NCBI GenBank assembly: GCA_002427975.1
Contig: DIZT01000087.1
Location: forward strand, 3,512-10,591
DNA length: 7,080 nt
Reading direction: 5' to 3'
Source: Micrococcaceae bacterium UBA6021
Lineage (GTDB): Bacteria > Actinomycetota > Actinomycetes > Actinomycetales > Micrococcaceae
A model generated the notes under the pieces. That model worked only from the letters and a program-made list of their open reading frames with translations. It was not told the origin of the DNA and did no database searches. The translations under genes were made by a program, and so were the position numbers. This document shows, in pieces, positions 1 to 6,534 of the stretch (position 1 is the stretch's first letter; each line of letters starts with the position of its first letter).

Positions 1-143
1 TGCATCAGGTGTCCGTTCGTGCGGGGGTATTTTGCACGTTGTTGCCGGTTCGGGCCAGCCAATGACGCCCTTGCGACCCGAAAGACCCCGGAAATCCGCC
101 GCCGAATATAAATAGGTCACTAAAGTTTGACGAAAAGGTCCAC

Positions 144-162
144 CTAAGTAAGGCTTACCTTG
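144..162 (+). promoter_or_regulatory. Iron box: DtxR/IdeR/DmdR1-type operator upstream of the siderophore operon
   Basis: The 19 bases CTAAGTAAGGCTTACCTTG match the DtxR/IdeR consensus (TTAGGTAAGGCTTACCTAA form, from memory) at 15 of 19 positions. All four mismatches lie in the outer half-sites. The core GTAAG-G-CTTAC is a perfect inverted repeat around one central base. The box lies immediately upstream of and partly over the candidate -10 region (161-169), where a bound Fe(II)-repressor would block RNA polymerase. In actinobacteria, desferrioxamine operons are typically repressed by DmdR/IdeR through such a site. That this box controls this operon is inferred from its position 40 bases before the likely desA start; no regulator gene is in the window. 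Confidence 0.85.
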
Positions 163-169
163 CTATAGA
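161..169 (+). promoter_or_regulatory. Probable extended -10 promoter element of the des operon
   Basis: TGC-TATAGA resembles an extended -10 (TGn followed by a TATAAT-like hexamer, 4 of 6 matches). It would place the transcription start near 175-177 and give a leader of about 26 bases to the GTG at 202. A good -35-like hexamer, TTGACG, exists at 127-132, but its 31-base distance is far too long to pair with this -10. No other -35 is convincing at 16-18 bases. The promoter may rely on the extended -10, or the true -10 may differ. The iron box fills the spacer and overlaps this element at 161-162. Confidence 0.5.
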
Positions 170-188
170 CAACCCCAAACGTCGAACT

Positions 189-193
189 AAGGA
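189..193 (+). promoter_or_regulatory. Shine-Dalgarno that decides the desA start
   Basis: AAGGA ends eight bases before the in-frame GTG at 202, an ordinary spacing. It overlaps the ATG at 193, which leaves no usable spacing for that codon. This favours GTG 202 over ATG 193 as the initiation codon. Confidence 0.6.
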
Positions 194-201
194 TGACCAC
201 T

Positions 202-1830
202 GTGCCGCTGCTGCCCCGTGTCGATGAGATGTACGTGGATGAGAACCAGGTGAGCCACCTCCTGCCCGGGCAGGATTTCGGCTCCCGCGTGGAACTGGCC
301 CTCGCTGCCACCAACCATTTGTTCAACACCCGGAACTCCGCCCGGTATGTGGCGCAGGTGCTGCAGGGCGTTAACGCTGTGGCCACCAAACTGGACCGGA
401 CCACCAGGCCGTTCACCGGCGTCGGGCCTGCCGAAATGAAGGCGCGCATCGGCGCCGTGGACCTGGACCGGCCGCTCCCGGACACCGCCGCAGCCCTGGA
501 AGAGCTCGAGTCCGTCTACCTCCGGGACGCCATCTACTTCCACGATGCCAAGTACGCGGCCCACCTGAACTGCCCCGTGGTGATCCCGGCGCTGGTGGGG
601 GAGGCCATCCTGTCCGCCGTGAACTCCTCGATGGACACCTGGGACCAGAGCGCCGGGGCCACCACGATAGAGCGCAGGCTCATCGACTGGGCCGCAGAGC
701 GGCTGCGTCTGGGGGACGCAGCCGATGGCGTGTTCACGTCCGGCGGCAGCCAGTCCAACCTGCAGGCCCTGCTGATCGCCCGCAACCACGCAGTTGCCGG
801 CCTGCGGCAGGATCCAGACAACACCGGGCTCCGGTTGCCCGCCCTGCTGGAGCAGCTGCGCATTTTCACGTCCGCCGACAGCCATTTCACTATCCAGAAG
901 TCGGCGTCGATGCTGGGGTTGGGTTTCGACGCCGTCATCTCCATCCCGTGCGCCGCGGACCACCGGATGGACCCGGCCGCGCTCGCTGAGGCCATGGCGG
1001 AAACGCACGACGCCGGGCTGGTGCCAATGGCGGTTGTGGCCACCGCCGGGACCACCGACTTCGGTGCAGTGGACCCGCTCGCAGACCTCGCCGCCCTGGC
1101 CCGCGCCTACGGTGCCTGGTTCCACATTGATGCGGCTTATGGCGGCGGGCTGATGGTTTCCGGCCGCTACCGCCACCTGCTGGACGGGACCCGCCTGGCC
1201 GATTCCGTCACCGTGGACTTCCACAAAACGTTCTTCCAGCCCGTCAGCTCCAGCGCCCTGCTGGTCCGGGACCGGTCCATGCTGCAGCACGTCACCTACT
1301 ATGCGGACTACCTGAACCCGGAAAGCGCTGCCCTGGCCGAGATCCCCAACCAGGTGGACAAGAGCATCCAGACCACCCGGCGCTTTGACGCGCTCAAGCT
1401 GTGGCTGACCCTGCGCATCATGGGCGCGGATGCTATCGGCGCCCTGTTTGATGAAGCGATCGACCTCGCCGCCCGCGTCGGCTCCGTGCTGGCGGCCGAC
1501 GACGACTTTGACCTCGCCGCCGAACCGCAGCTCAGCACGCTCGTCTTCCGGTACCGGCCGGGGCGGCCCAGTGCGTCCACAGGACATGTGGCAGGGGAGC
1601 GGCTTTCTGAGGATGCGGCAGACACCCTAAACCCGGCCATCCGCGCCGCAGTCTTCGCCTCCGGGCAGGCCGTGGTGGCCGGCACCAGGGTGGCCGGCCG
1701 GCACTACCTGAAGTTCACGCTCCTCAACGCCGAAGCAACCCTGGGGGACATCAACGAGATCGTCGAACTCCTCCGCAGCACCGGCGCGCAGCTGCTGGCC
1801 AACGCGCGCACAACGGGAGCCTCCGCATGA
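202..1830 (+). CDS. desA: PLP-dependent L-lysine decarboxylase, siderophore type (DesA-like)
   Basis: A group II pyridoxal-5'-phosphate decarboxylase, expected to be cytosolic and to convert L-lysine to cadaverine, the diamine backbone of desferrioxamines. Counting from GTG 202 (542 residues), the visible family marks are TSGGSQSN near residues 179-186 (phosphate-binding loop), His228 in the SHFTIQKS segment (ring-stacking histidine), HIDAAYGG near 308-315 with Asp310 for the pyridine nitrogen, and DFHKTFF with Lys342 as the Schiff-base lysine. The blocks [11 protein letters not shown] and [10 protein letters not shown] are those I recall from DesA-type enzymes. ATG 193 would add three residues, but its Shine-Dalgarno touches the codon, so I prefer GTG 202. 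The protein appears longer than the roughly 480 residues I remember for Streptomyces DesA, partly through an N-terminal stretch of about 65 residues before RPFTGV. It is the first gene of the operon, behind an iron box, and overlaps desB by four bases. Lysine rather than ornithine, diaminobutyrate or an aromatic amino acid as substrate is inferred from context. Confidence 0.92.
   Translation: MPLLPRVDEMYVDENQVSHLLPGQDFGSRVELALAATNHLFNTRNSARYVAQVLQGVNAVATKLDRTTRPFTGVGPAEMKARIGAVDLDRPLPDTAAALEELESVYLRDAIYFHDAKYAAHLNCPVVIPALVGEAILSAVNSSMDTWDQSAGATTIERRLIDWAAERLRLGDAADGVFTSGGSQSNLQALLIARNHAVAGLRQDPDNTGLRLPALLEQLRIFTSADSHFTIQKSASMLGLGFDAVISIPCAADHRMDPAALAEAMAETHDAGLVPMAVVATAGTTDFGAVDPLADLAALARAYGAWFHIDAAYGGGLMVSGRYRHLLDGTRLADSVTVDFHKTFFQPVSSSALLVRDRSMLQHVTYYADYLNPESAALAEIPNQVDKSIQTTRRFDALKLWLTLRIMGADAIGALFDEAIDLAARVGSVLAADDDFDLAAEPQLSTLVFRYRPGRPSASTGHVAGERLSEDAADTLNPAIRAAVFASGQAVVAGTRVAGRHYLKFTLLNAEATLGDINEIVELLRSTGAQLLANARTTGASA
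1815..1819 (+). promoter_or_regulatory. Shine-Dalgarno of desB inside the desA 3' end
   Basis: GGGAG sits seven bases before the ATG at 1827, inside the last codons of desA. It supports that start and independent re-initiation of desB in addition to coupling through the ATGA overlap. Confidence 0.6.
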
Positions 1831-3203
1831 GCACCTCCACCGAACCGGGCATTTACGACTTCGCCGGCATCGGCGTCGGGCCCTTCAACCTTGGCCTCGC
1901 AGCACTCAGTGAGCCGGTGGACGGGCTGGACGGCGTCTTCCTGGAACAACGGGGCTCCTTCGACTGGCATCCCGGCATGATGCTGGAGCCGGCCCATCTG
2001 CAGGTGCCGTTCATGGCGGACTTGGTGACGCTGGCGGACCCGACGTCGCCGTATTCGTTCCTGAATTTCCTCAAGCAGACCGGGCGCCTCTACCGCTTCT
2101 ACATCCGCGAAAGCTTCTATCCGCTGCGTGCGGAGTACAACCAGTACTGCCAGTGGGTGGCCGGCCAGCTGCGGTCCGTCCGTTTTAGCACGGCTGTGCT
2201 GGATGTAACGTACGACGCCGGTGTGTACCGGCTTTCGGTGGAAGGTCCGGAGGGCACGGAGGTGCTGCTGGCGCGGCGCCTGGTGTTGGGCACCGGCACC
2301 TCGCCTTATGTGCCGGCGTCCTGTGACGGAATAGTCGAGGCGGCGGCCAACGGCGGTGGACTTGTCCTCCACAATGCCGACTACCTGTCGAGGAAGAGTG
2401 AGCTGCAGGCCAAGCGCAGCATCACCATCGTGGGCAGCGGACAGAGCGCCGCGGAAATCTACTACGAGCTCCTGCAGGACATCGACGCCTACGGGTACCG
2501 GCTGAACTGGGTCACCCGGTCCGGGCGTTTCTTCCCGCTGGAGTACACCAAGCTCACGCTGGAGATGACCTCGCCGGAGTATGTGGACTATTTCCACGGG
2601 CTGCCGCAGCACCAGCGCGATCGCCTCATCACGAGCCAGAAGAATCTGTACAAGGGCATCAACTCCGAGCTGATCGACGCCATCTACGACCTCCTGTACA
2701 CCAAGAGCCTCGCCGGCATGGTGGACACCCAGCTCCTGACGCATTCGTCGCTGACCGGGGCGGCCTGGGATCCGGCCGCCGGCTCCCACGCCCTGCAGCT
2801 CCGGCACGAGGAACAGGTCACGGACTATGCGCTGGACAGCGAGGCCGTGGTCCTGGCCACCGGTTACACCTACAGGGAGCCGGGCTTCCTGGCCGGCATC
2901 AAGGAGCGGATTGTCAGGGACTCCGCCGGCCGGTTCGCCGTGGCACGCAACTACAGCACCGGCGTCGAACCCGGCGAAATCTTTGTCCAGAACGCCGAGC
3001 TGCACACGCATGGCTTTGTCACGCCGGACCTCGGCATGGCCGCCTACCGCAACTCGTGCATCCTGCGCGAAATCACCGGCCGTGAGATCTACCCCGTAGA
3101 GCGCAGCATCGCGTTCCAGCAGTTCGGCGCGCCGGCTGGCACCAATGTGGCTGGCATCAATGCTGCCGCAGGCGCCACGGTGTTCGCGGCGGCCCGGGCA
3201 TGA
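1827..3203 (+). CDS. desB: FAD/NADPH-dependent cadaverine (lysine-type) N-hydroxylase (DesB-like)
   Basis: A member of the K_oxygenase family (IucD, PvdA, SidA, RhbE, DesB), flavin monooxygenases that turn a primary terminal amine into a hydroxylamine using O2 and NADPH. It shows a FAD-binding [10 protein letters not shown] at residues 14-23, the WHPGMML and [11 protein letters not shown] blocks near 47-68, an NADPH-binding GSGQSAAE at 203-210, and the family's C-terminal ATGY motif at 344-347 followed by NAELHTHGF near 389-397. The 458-residue length is normal for the family and no key block is missing. There is no signal peptide or membrane segment, so it should be cytosolic. The start is fixed by the ATGA overlap with desA and a Shine-Dalgarno seven bases upstream. 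Because a lysine decarboxylase directly precedes it, the substrate is most likely cadaverine, giving N-hydroxycadaverine; free lysine or ornithine cannot be excluded from sequence alone. Confidence 0.93.
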   Translation: MSTSTEPGIYDFAGIGVGPFNLGLAALSEPVDGLDGVFLEQRGSFDWHPGMMLEPAHLQVPFMADLVTLADPTSPYSFLNFLKQTGRLYRFYIRESFYPLRAEYNQYCQWVAGQLRSVRFSTAVLDVTYDAGVYRLSVEGPEGTEVLLARRLVLGTGTSPYVPASCDGIVEAAANGGGLVLHNADYLSRKSELQAKRSITIVGSGQSAAEIYYELLQDIDAYGYRLNWVTRSGRFFPLEYTKLTLEMTSPEYVDYFHGLPQHQRDRLITSQKNLYKGINSELIDAIYDLLYTKSLAGMVDTQLLTHSSLTGAAWDPAAGSHALQLRHEEQVTDYALDSEAVVLATGYTYREPGFLAGIKERIVRDSAGRFAVARNYSTGVEPGEIFVQNAELHTHGFVTPDLGMAAYRNSCILREITGREIYPVERSIAFQQFGAPAGTNVAGINAAAGATVFAAARA

Positions 3204-3778
3204 GCTTCACGTTCCGCTGTGTTGACTCCGTTGCCGATGCACCCCTCCTCCACAGCTGGGTAACCCAGCCATACGCGTCGTTCTGGGGGATGTCGTCCTC
3301 CACAGTTGACGGTGTGGTGGAGGAGTACTCGACGATCCAGTCCAGCGGGCATCACCATGCCTTGTTGGGGCTTGACGGCGGCGTCCCCGCCTTCCTGATG
3401 GAGGAGTACCTGCCGGCCGCGTCGCCGCTGGCAGCTGCCTATGCCGTGCAGGAGGGCGACATCGGCATGCACCTGCTGGTGGCGCCGCCGTCGGGAGATC
3501 CCAAGCCGGGGTACACGGCCGCGGTGATGGATGGCGCACTCGACCGGCTGTTCGAAAAGCCAGGCGTGGAACGCGTGGTGGTGGAACCAGACGCCAGGAA
3601 CAACAAGATCCATGTGCTCAACGAGAGGCTGGGCTTCCAGCCCGCGGGGGTAGTGGCCCTGCCGGACAAGGAAGCGCTGCTGAGCTTCTGCACCCGCCAG
3701 GACTACCTCGCCGCCCGCGCAGCACTCCGCAACCCCCAAGACCATTCCCACCCGATCCACGAGGGAGCATCACTGTGA
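3200..3778 (+). CDS. desC: Hydroxamate-forming N-acyltransferase, GNAT fold (DesC/AlcB/IucB-like)
   Basis: A 192-residue GNAT-superfamily protein of the siderophore acyltransferase group (IucB, AlcB, RhbD, MbtK and DesC relatives). It should transfer an acyl group from acyl-CoA to the hydroxylamine of N-hydroxycadaverine, creating the iron-binding hydroxamate. Visible family marks are SFWGM near 27-31, [11 protein letters not shown] near 86-96, and [20 protein letters not shown] near 126-145. His91 and Asp131 occupy positions like the His/Asp pair proposed as catalytic in mycobacterial Rv1347c (from memory). The acyl donor, succinyl-CoA for desferrioxamine E/bisucaberin or acetyl-CoA for arthrobactin-like or capped products, cannot be read from the sequence. 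The ATG overlaps the desB stop (ATGA) and I see no clear Shine-Dalgarno, so translation probably depends on coupling to desB. The C-terminal tail of about 20 residues carries the desD ribosome-binding site in its coding DNA. It overlaps desD by GTGA. Confidence 0.88.
   Translation: MSFTFRCVDSVADAPLLHSWVTQPYASFWGMSSSTVDGVVEEYSTIQSSGHHHALLGLDGGVPAFLMEEYLPAASPLAAAYAVQEGDIGMHLLVAPPSGDPKPGYTAAVMDGALDRLFEKPGVERVVVEPDARNNKIHVLNERLGFQPAGVVALPDKEALLSFCTRQDYLAARAALRNPQDHSHPIHEGASL
3761..3767 (+). promoter_or_regulatory. Strong Shine-Dalgarno of desD inside the desC 3' end
   Basis: GAGGGAG lies seven bases before the GTG at 3775. It is the best ribosome-binding site in the operon and fixes the unusual GTG start of desD, whose first bases overlap the desC stop codon (GTGA). 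Confidence 0.7.
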
Positions 3779-5673
3779 CCACCATCGAGCTGGACCCAAC
3801 CGCCATTAACGATTCAGCCGCCGCATTAGAGACCAAGGCAGCGGACAGCGCCAACGCCGTCCCGCACCTCGCACCCGGGCGCTGGGCCGCAGCCAACCGC
3901 CATCTGGTCCGCAAGGCGCTCGCCGAATTCCTGCACGAACGTATCCTGGCGCCGCAGCGCCTGGGTTCCGGCGCGGGTACTGCAGACCCGACGGAGCCCG
4001 CGGTGTACGTGGTCCGCAGCGACGACGGCGCAACGGCGTACTCCTTCACCGCCCGTATGCTTGAGCTGGAGCACTGGTCGGTGGACGCCGCTTCCATCCG
4101 CTGCACGCGGAGCGGCGAGCATGCCGCCCCCGATGCCCTGCGCTTCATCACCGAGTTCAAAGACACTTTGGGGATCCGCGAAGAGATGCTCCCCGTGTAC
4201 CTCGAGGAGATCAGCAGCACGTTGGCCGGCCACGCCTACAAACAATGGCTGGGGCAGCCGTCCGCCGAAGAACTCGCGGTAGGAGTCACCCGCGGAACCG
4301 ACCCCGCGGCCGACTTCCAGGCCATCGAACGCAGCATGACCGAGGGCCACCCGTGTTTCGTGGCCAACAACGGCAGGCTGGGCTTCGGCATCAGCGACTA
4401 TCGGGCGTTCGCACCCGAGACCGGAGCCGACGTTCGCCTGGAATGGATCGGGGTCCACCGCAGCCGGGCTGTCTTCACGTCCAGCGCCGGTCTGAACTAC
4501 CGTGCCCACCTGGAGGCCGAACTCGGCGCTGCTGCGCTGCAGGATTATGATGCCGAATTCAGGGCCCAGGGCGTCGACCCCGCACACTACTTCCTGATGC
4601 CGGTGCATCCCTGGCAGTGGGAGAACAAAATCACCGTCACGTTCGCGGCCGAAATCGCCCAGCAACACATCATCCACCTGGGGAACGGTGCAGACACTTA
4701 TCATGCGCAGCAGTCCATCCGCACGTTTTTCAACACCACCGCGCCGGCCAGGAGTTACGTCAAGACGGCGATGTCCGTCCTGAACATGGGCTTTATGCGT
4801 GGGCTTTCGCCGCAGTACATGAAGGCAACCCCCGCCATCAATGACTGGCTGCGGGACCTGATCCGGTCGGACGAAGCCCTGCAGCAGCGCGGCCTGGCCT
4901 TGATCAGCGAGATCGCGGCCATCGGGTACCACAACAGCTACTACGAAGCCGCGTCCGCGAAGGACTCGCCCTACCGGAAGATGCTTTCCGCGCTGTGGAG
5001 GGAAAGTCCGCTCCCGCTGCTGGAGGACGGTCAGCAGCTTGCCACCATGGCGTCGCTGCTGCACATCGATTCGGCCGGCAAGCCCATGGTGTCTGCCCTC
5101 ATCGAGCGGTCCGGACTGGAGCCCGCCGAATGGCTGCGCCGCTACTTCGAGGCCTACCTCGTGCCGCTGGTCCACTGCCTTTACCGGTACGAACTCGCGT
5201 TTATGCCGCACGGCGAGAACGTGATCCTGGTATTGGAGAACGGGGTGCCCGTCCGGGCGGTCATGAAGGACATCGCGGAGGAAATCGTGGTGATGGGGGA
5301 CCGGATGAACCTGCCCGAGGAGGTATCACGCATCCAGACGGACATTCCCGACGGCGAAAAGGTCCTGGCCATCTTCACGGATGTCTTCGACTGCATCTTC
5401 CGCTTCCTCGGTGCGCTGCTGGTGGAGGACGGGAAGCTCAGCCAGGAGCAGTTCTGGGGTACGGCTGCCCGCGCCATCCGGGATTACCAGGCGGAGCACC
5501 CGGAGCTGGCGGACCAGTTCGCCCGCCACGACCTGTTCGCCGCCGACTTCGAGCTGTCATGCCTGAACCGGCTGCAGCTGCGGAACAACCAGCAGATGCT
5601 GGACCTCACGGACCCGTCCGGCGGCCTGCAGATGGCCGGCCGGCTCGCCAACCCGCTGGCGAAGTTCGCCTAA
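3775..5673 (+). CDS. desD: IucA/IucC-family NIS siderophore synthetase (DesD-like)
   Basis: An NRPS-independent siderophore synthetase of 632 residues with an IucA/IucC domain followed by a FhuF-like C-terminal part. It adenylates a carboxylate with ATP and condenses it with the amine of another unit; DesD does this repeatedly on N-hydroxy-N-succinylcadaverine to give linear trimers and macrocycles such as desferrioxamine E. Motifs seen are GHPCFVANNGRLGFG at 191-205, MPVHPWQWENK at 275-285, QQSIRTFFN at 312-320, the SYVKTAMSVLNMGFMRG block at 327-343, HNSYY at 386-390, and HGENV at 479-483 with MKDI at 497-500. Ser314/Arg316/Thr317 and His479/Asn482/Asp499 reproduce the spacing of the ATP- and metal-contacting residues I recall from AcsD (S279/R281/T282; H444/N447/D464), so the enzyme looks intact. 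The ANNGR form of the first motif resembles DesD/AlcC-type (type C) synthetases. The GTG start is supported by a strong Shine-Dalgarno and the GTGA overlap. It is the last gene of the operon. The N-terminus seems somewhat longer than Streptomyces DesD (about 595 residues, from memory). Confidence 0.93.
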   Translation: MTTIELDPTAINDSAAALETKAADSANAVPHLAPGRWAAANRHLVRKALAEFLHERILAPQRLGSGAGTADPTEPAVYVVRSDDGATAYSFTARMLELEHWSVDAASIRCTRSGEHAAPDALRFITEFKDTLGIREEMLPVYLEEISSTLAGHAYKQWLGQPSAEELAVGVTRGTDPAADFQAIERSMTEGHPCFVANNGRLGFGISDYRAFAPETGADVRLEWIGVHRSRAVFTSSAGLNYRAHLEAELGAAALQDYDAEFRAQGVDPAHYFLMPVHPWQWENKITVTFAAEIAQQHIIHLGNGADTYHAQQSIRTFFNTTAPARSYVKTAMSVLNMGFMRGLSPQYMKATPAINDWLRDLIRSDEALQQRGLALISEIAAIGYHNSYYEAASAKDSPYRKMLSALWRESPLPLLEDGQQLATMASLLHIDSAGKPMVSALIERSGLEPAEWLRRYFEAYLVPLVHCLYRYELAFMPHGENVILVLENGVPVRAVMKDIAEEIVVMGDRMNLPEEVSRIQTDIPDGEKVLAIFTDVFDCIFRFLGALLVEDGKLSQEQFWGTAARAIRDYQAEHPELADQFARHDLFAADFELSCLNRLQLRNNQQMLDLTDPSGGLQMAGRLANPLAKFA

Positions 5674-5717
5674 CGCCGTCGAGATTGCACTTCGCGGCAG
5701 TCGCGGCGCCCGACATT

Positions 5718-5738
5718 GCCGTGACGTGCCATCACGGC
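5718..5738 (+). terminator. Inverted repeat after the des operon, possible terminator-like hairpin
   Basis: GCCGTGA (5718-5724) and TCACGGC (5732-5738) form a perfect 7-bp stem with a 7-base loop, extendable by two weak U-G pairs. It begins 45 bases after the desD stop and lies in the only gap on this strand. No T-run follows (the next bases are GG-GGACGAAAC), so it is not a canonical intrinsic terminator. In high-GC actinobacteria, stems without a U-tract can still act as terminators or 3'-end stabilisers. It could equally be an operator for the gene that follows, whose candidate -10 starts 17 bases downstream. Confidence 0.4.
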
Positions 5739-5754
5739 GGGGACGAAACACAGC

Positions 5755-5760
5755 TAGTCT
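5755..5760 (+). promoter_or_regulatory. Candidate -10 (TAnnnT) for a leaderless SDR transcript
   Basis: TAGTCT fits the actinobacterial TAnnnT -10 pattern and ends six bases before the ATG at 5767, so transcription would be expected to begin at or within a base of that A. No Shine-Dalgarno is visible upstream of the ATG (the preceding bases are CTGGGCGC), which agrees with a leaderless mRNA. A -35 is not recognisable. Confidence 0.45.
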
Positions 5761-5766
5761 GGGCGC

Positions 5767-6534
5767 ATGGAGACACCCACCACCGCACTCGTAACCGGCG
5801 CAACATCAGGGCTCGGAGCGGAGTTCGCCCGCCAGCTCGCGCAGGAAGGCCACCACATGGTGCTGGTGGCCCGCGATACCGCCCGGCTCCAGCTAATTGC
5901 TGAAGAACTCGAACGTGATTACAGCGTTTCCGCTGAGGTGCTGTCCGCCGACCTGACGGACGACGCCGGGGTGGCTGCCGTCGTCGGGCGTCTCATGGAC
6001 GCCGCGAGGCCGGTTGAAATTCTGGTGAATAATGCGGGGATCGGGCTGCTGCATTCCTTTGAAAACAATTCCGTGGAGGACGAGACGAGGCACCTGCGCC
6101 TGCATGTGCAGACGCCTATGGAACTCTGCCATGCCGCACTGCCCGGGATGCTGGAACGGCATTCCGGCCGGATCATCAATGTGGCCAGCGTGGCGGCCTT
6201 CGCCAACCGGGGCAGCTACTCGGCCGCGAAGGCCTGGCAGGTCAGCTTCAGCCGCTGGGCCAACCTTGCCTATGGACCTAGAGGCGTGCACGTCACGGCG
6301 CTGTGCCCGGGATTCACGCACACCGAATTCCACGACCGCATGGGCATGGACAAGTCGGTCGCCCCGCGCTGGATGTGGCTGCGGGCGGACGGGGTGGTCC
6401 GGGACGGCCTGGCCGACAACACCCGCGGGAAGGGCGTCTCGATCCCCACCAAACGCTACAAACTGGTGGCCGCCATCGCGCGCGTGCTGCCGGCGCGGTT
6501 TACGTCCGGGCCGCCGCGGCGCCCGAAGCAGTAG
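5767..6534 (+). CDS. Short-chain dehydrogenase/reductase (classical SDR), substrate unknown
   Basis: A 255-residue Rossmann-fold oxidoreductase of the classical SDR family. It has the cofactor motif TGATSGLG at 10-17, NNAG at 88-91, and an active site with Ser141 (NVASVAAF) and Tyr151-x-x-x-Lys155 (YSAAK). Ser and Tyr are 10 residues apart rather than the usual 13 or so, a shortened loop I believe is common in an actinobacterial SDR subgroup with the same AKAW...FSRW continuation. Arg36 after strand 2 (LVARD) suggests a preference for NADP(H). There is no signal peptide; a basic, proline-rich tail (PPRRPKQ) ends the protein. The ATG lacks a Shine-Dalgarno and a TAnnnT box sits six bases upstream, so translation is probably leaderless. 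The gene is 93 bases after desD, on the same strand but with its own likely promoter. Its 3' end overlaps the convergent FUSC gene by 35 bases. Substrate and role are unknown; nothing seen ties it to siderophore synthesis. Confidence 0.88.
   Translation: METPTTALVTGATSGLGAEFARQLAQEGHHMVLVARDTARLQLIAEELERDYSVSAEVLSADLTDDAGVAAVVGRLMDAARPVEILVNNAGIGLLHSFENNSVEDETRHLRLHVQTPMELCHAALPGMLERHSGRIINVASVAAFANRGSYSAAKAWQVSFSRWANLAYGPRGVHVTALCPGFTHTEFHDRMGMDKSVAPRWMWLRADGVVRDGLADNTRGKGVSIPTKRYKLVAAIARVLPARFTSGPPRRPKQ

Noticed and set aside
107..113. TATAAAT as a -10 element
   Set aside because: It is close to the consensus, but no -35 lies at a usable distance on the plus strand and it is about 90 bases from desA. 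It could belong to a divergent promoter, but no divergent gene is visible.
1..143. Possible 3' end of an upstream gene or start of a divergent gene at the left edge
   Set aside because: All three plus frames are open only briefly, with stops near 61-63, 109-111 and 113-115. None gives a recognisable protein end, and the minus-strand ATG at 3-5 has no visible Shine-Dalgarno. I see nothing supportable here beyond upstream regulatory DNA.
187..1587. Long open frame (466 codons) on the minus strand opposite desA
   Set aside because: It is a shadow of desA caused by high GC. The translation is Gly/Val/Gln/His-rich with no recognisable domain, while the plus strand carries an intact PLP enzyme.
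1704..3011. 435-codon minus-strand open frame across desA/desB
   Set aside because: It spans the junction of two clearly coding plus-strand genes, has no family resemblance, and is explained by codon bias in GC-rich DNA.
3826..5211. 461-codon minus-strand open frame opposite desD
   Set aside because: It mirrors desD codon structure and has no motif or plausible ribosome-binding site; the plus strand has a complete NIS synthetase.
5659..5695. GCGAAGT...ACTTCGC inverted repeat spanning the desD stop codon
   Set aside because: Both 7-base arms are perfect, but the 23-base loop and the arm inside desD coding sequence make it a weak structure with no U-tract. The 5718-5738 stem is the better candidate.
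4995..5903. 302-codon plus-strand frame covering the desD end and the SDR start
   Set aside because: The translation is Arg/Gly/Pro/Ala-rich low-complexity, out of frame with two real genes, and has no domain.
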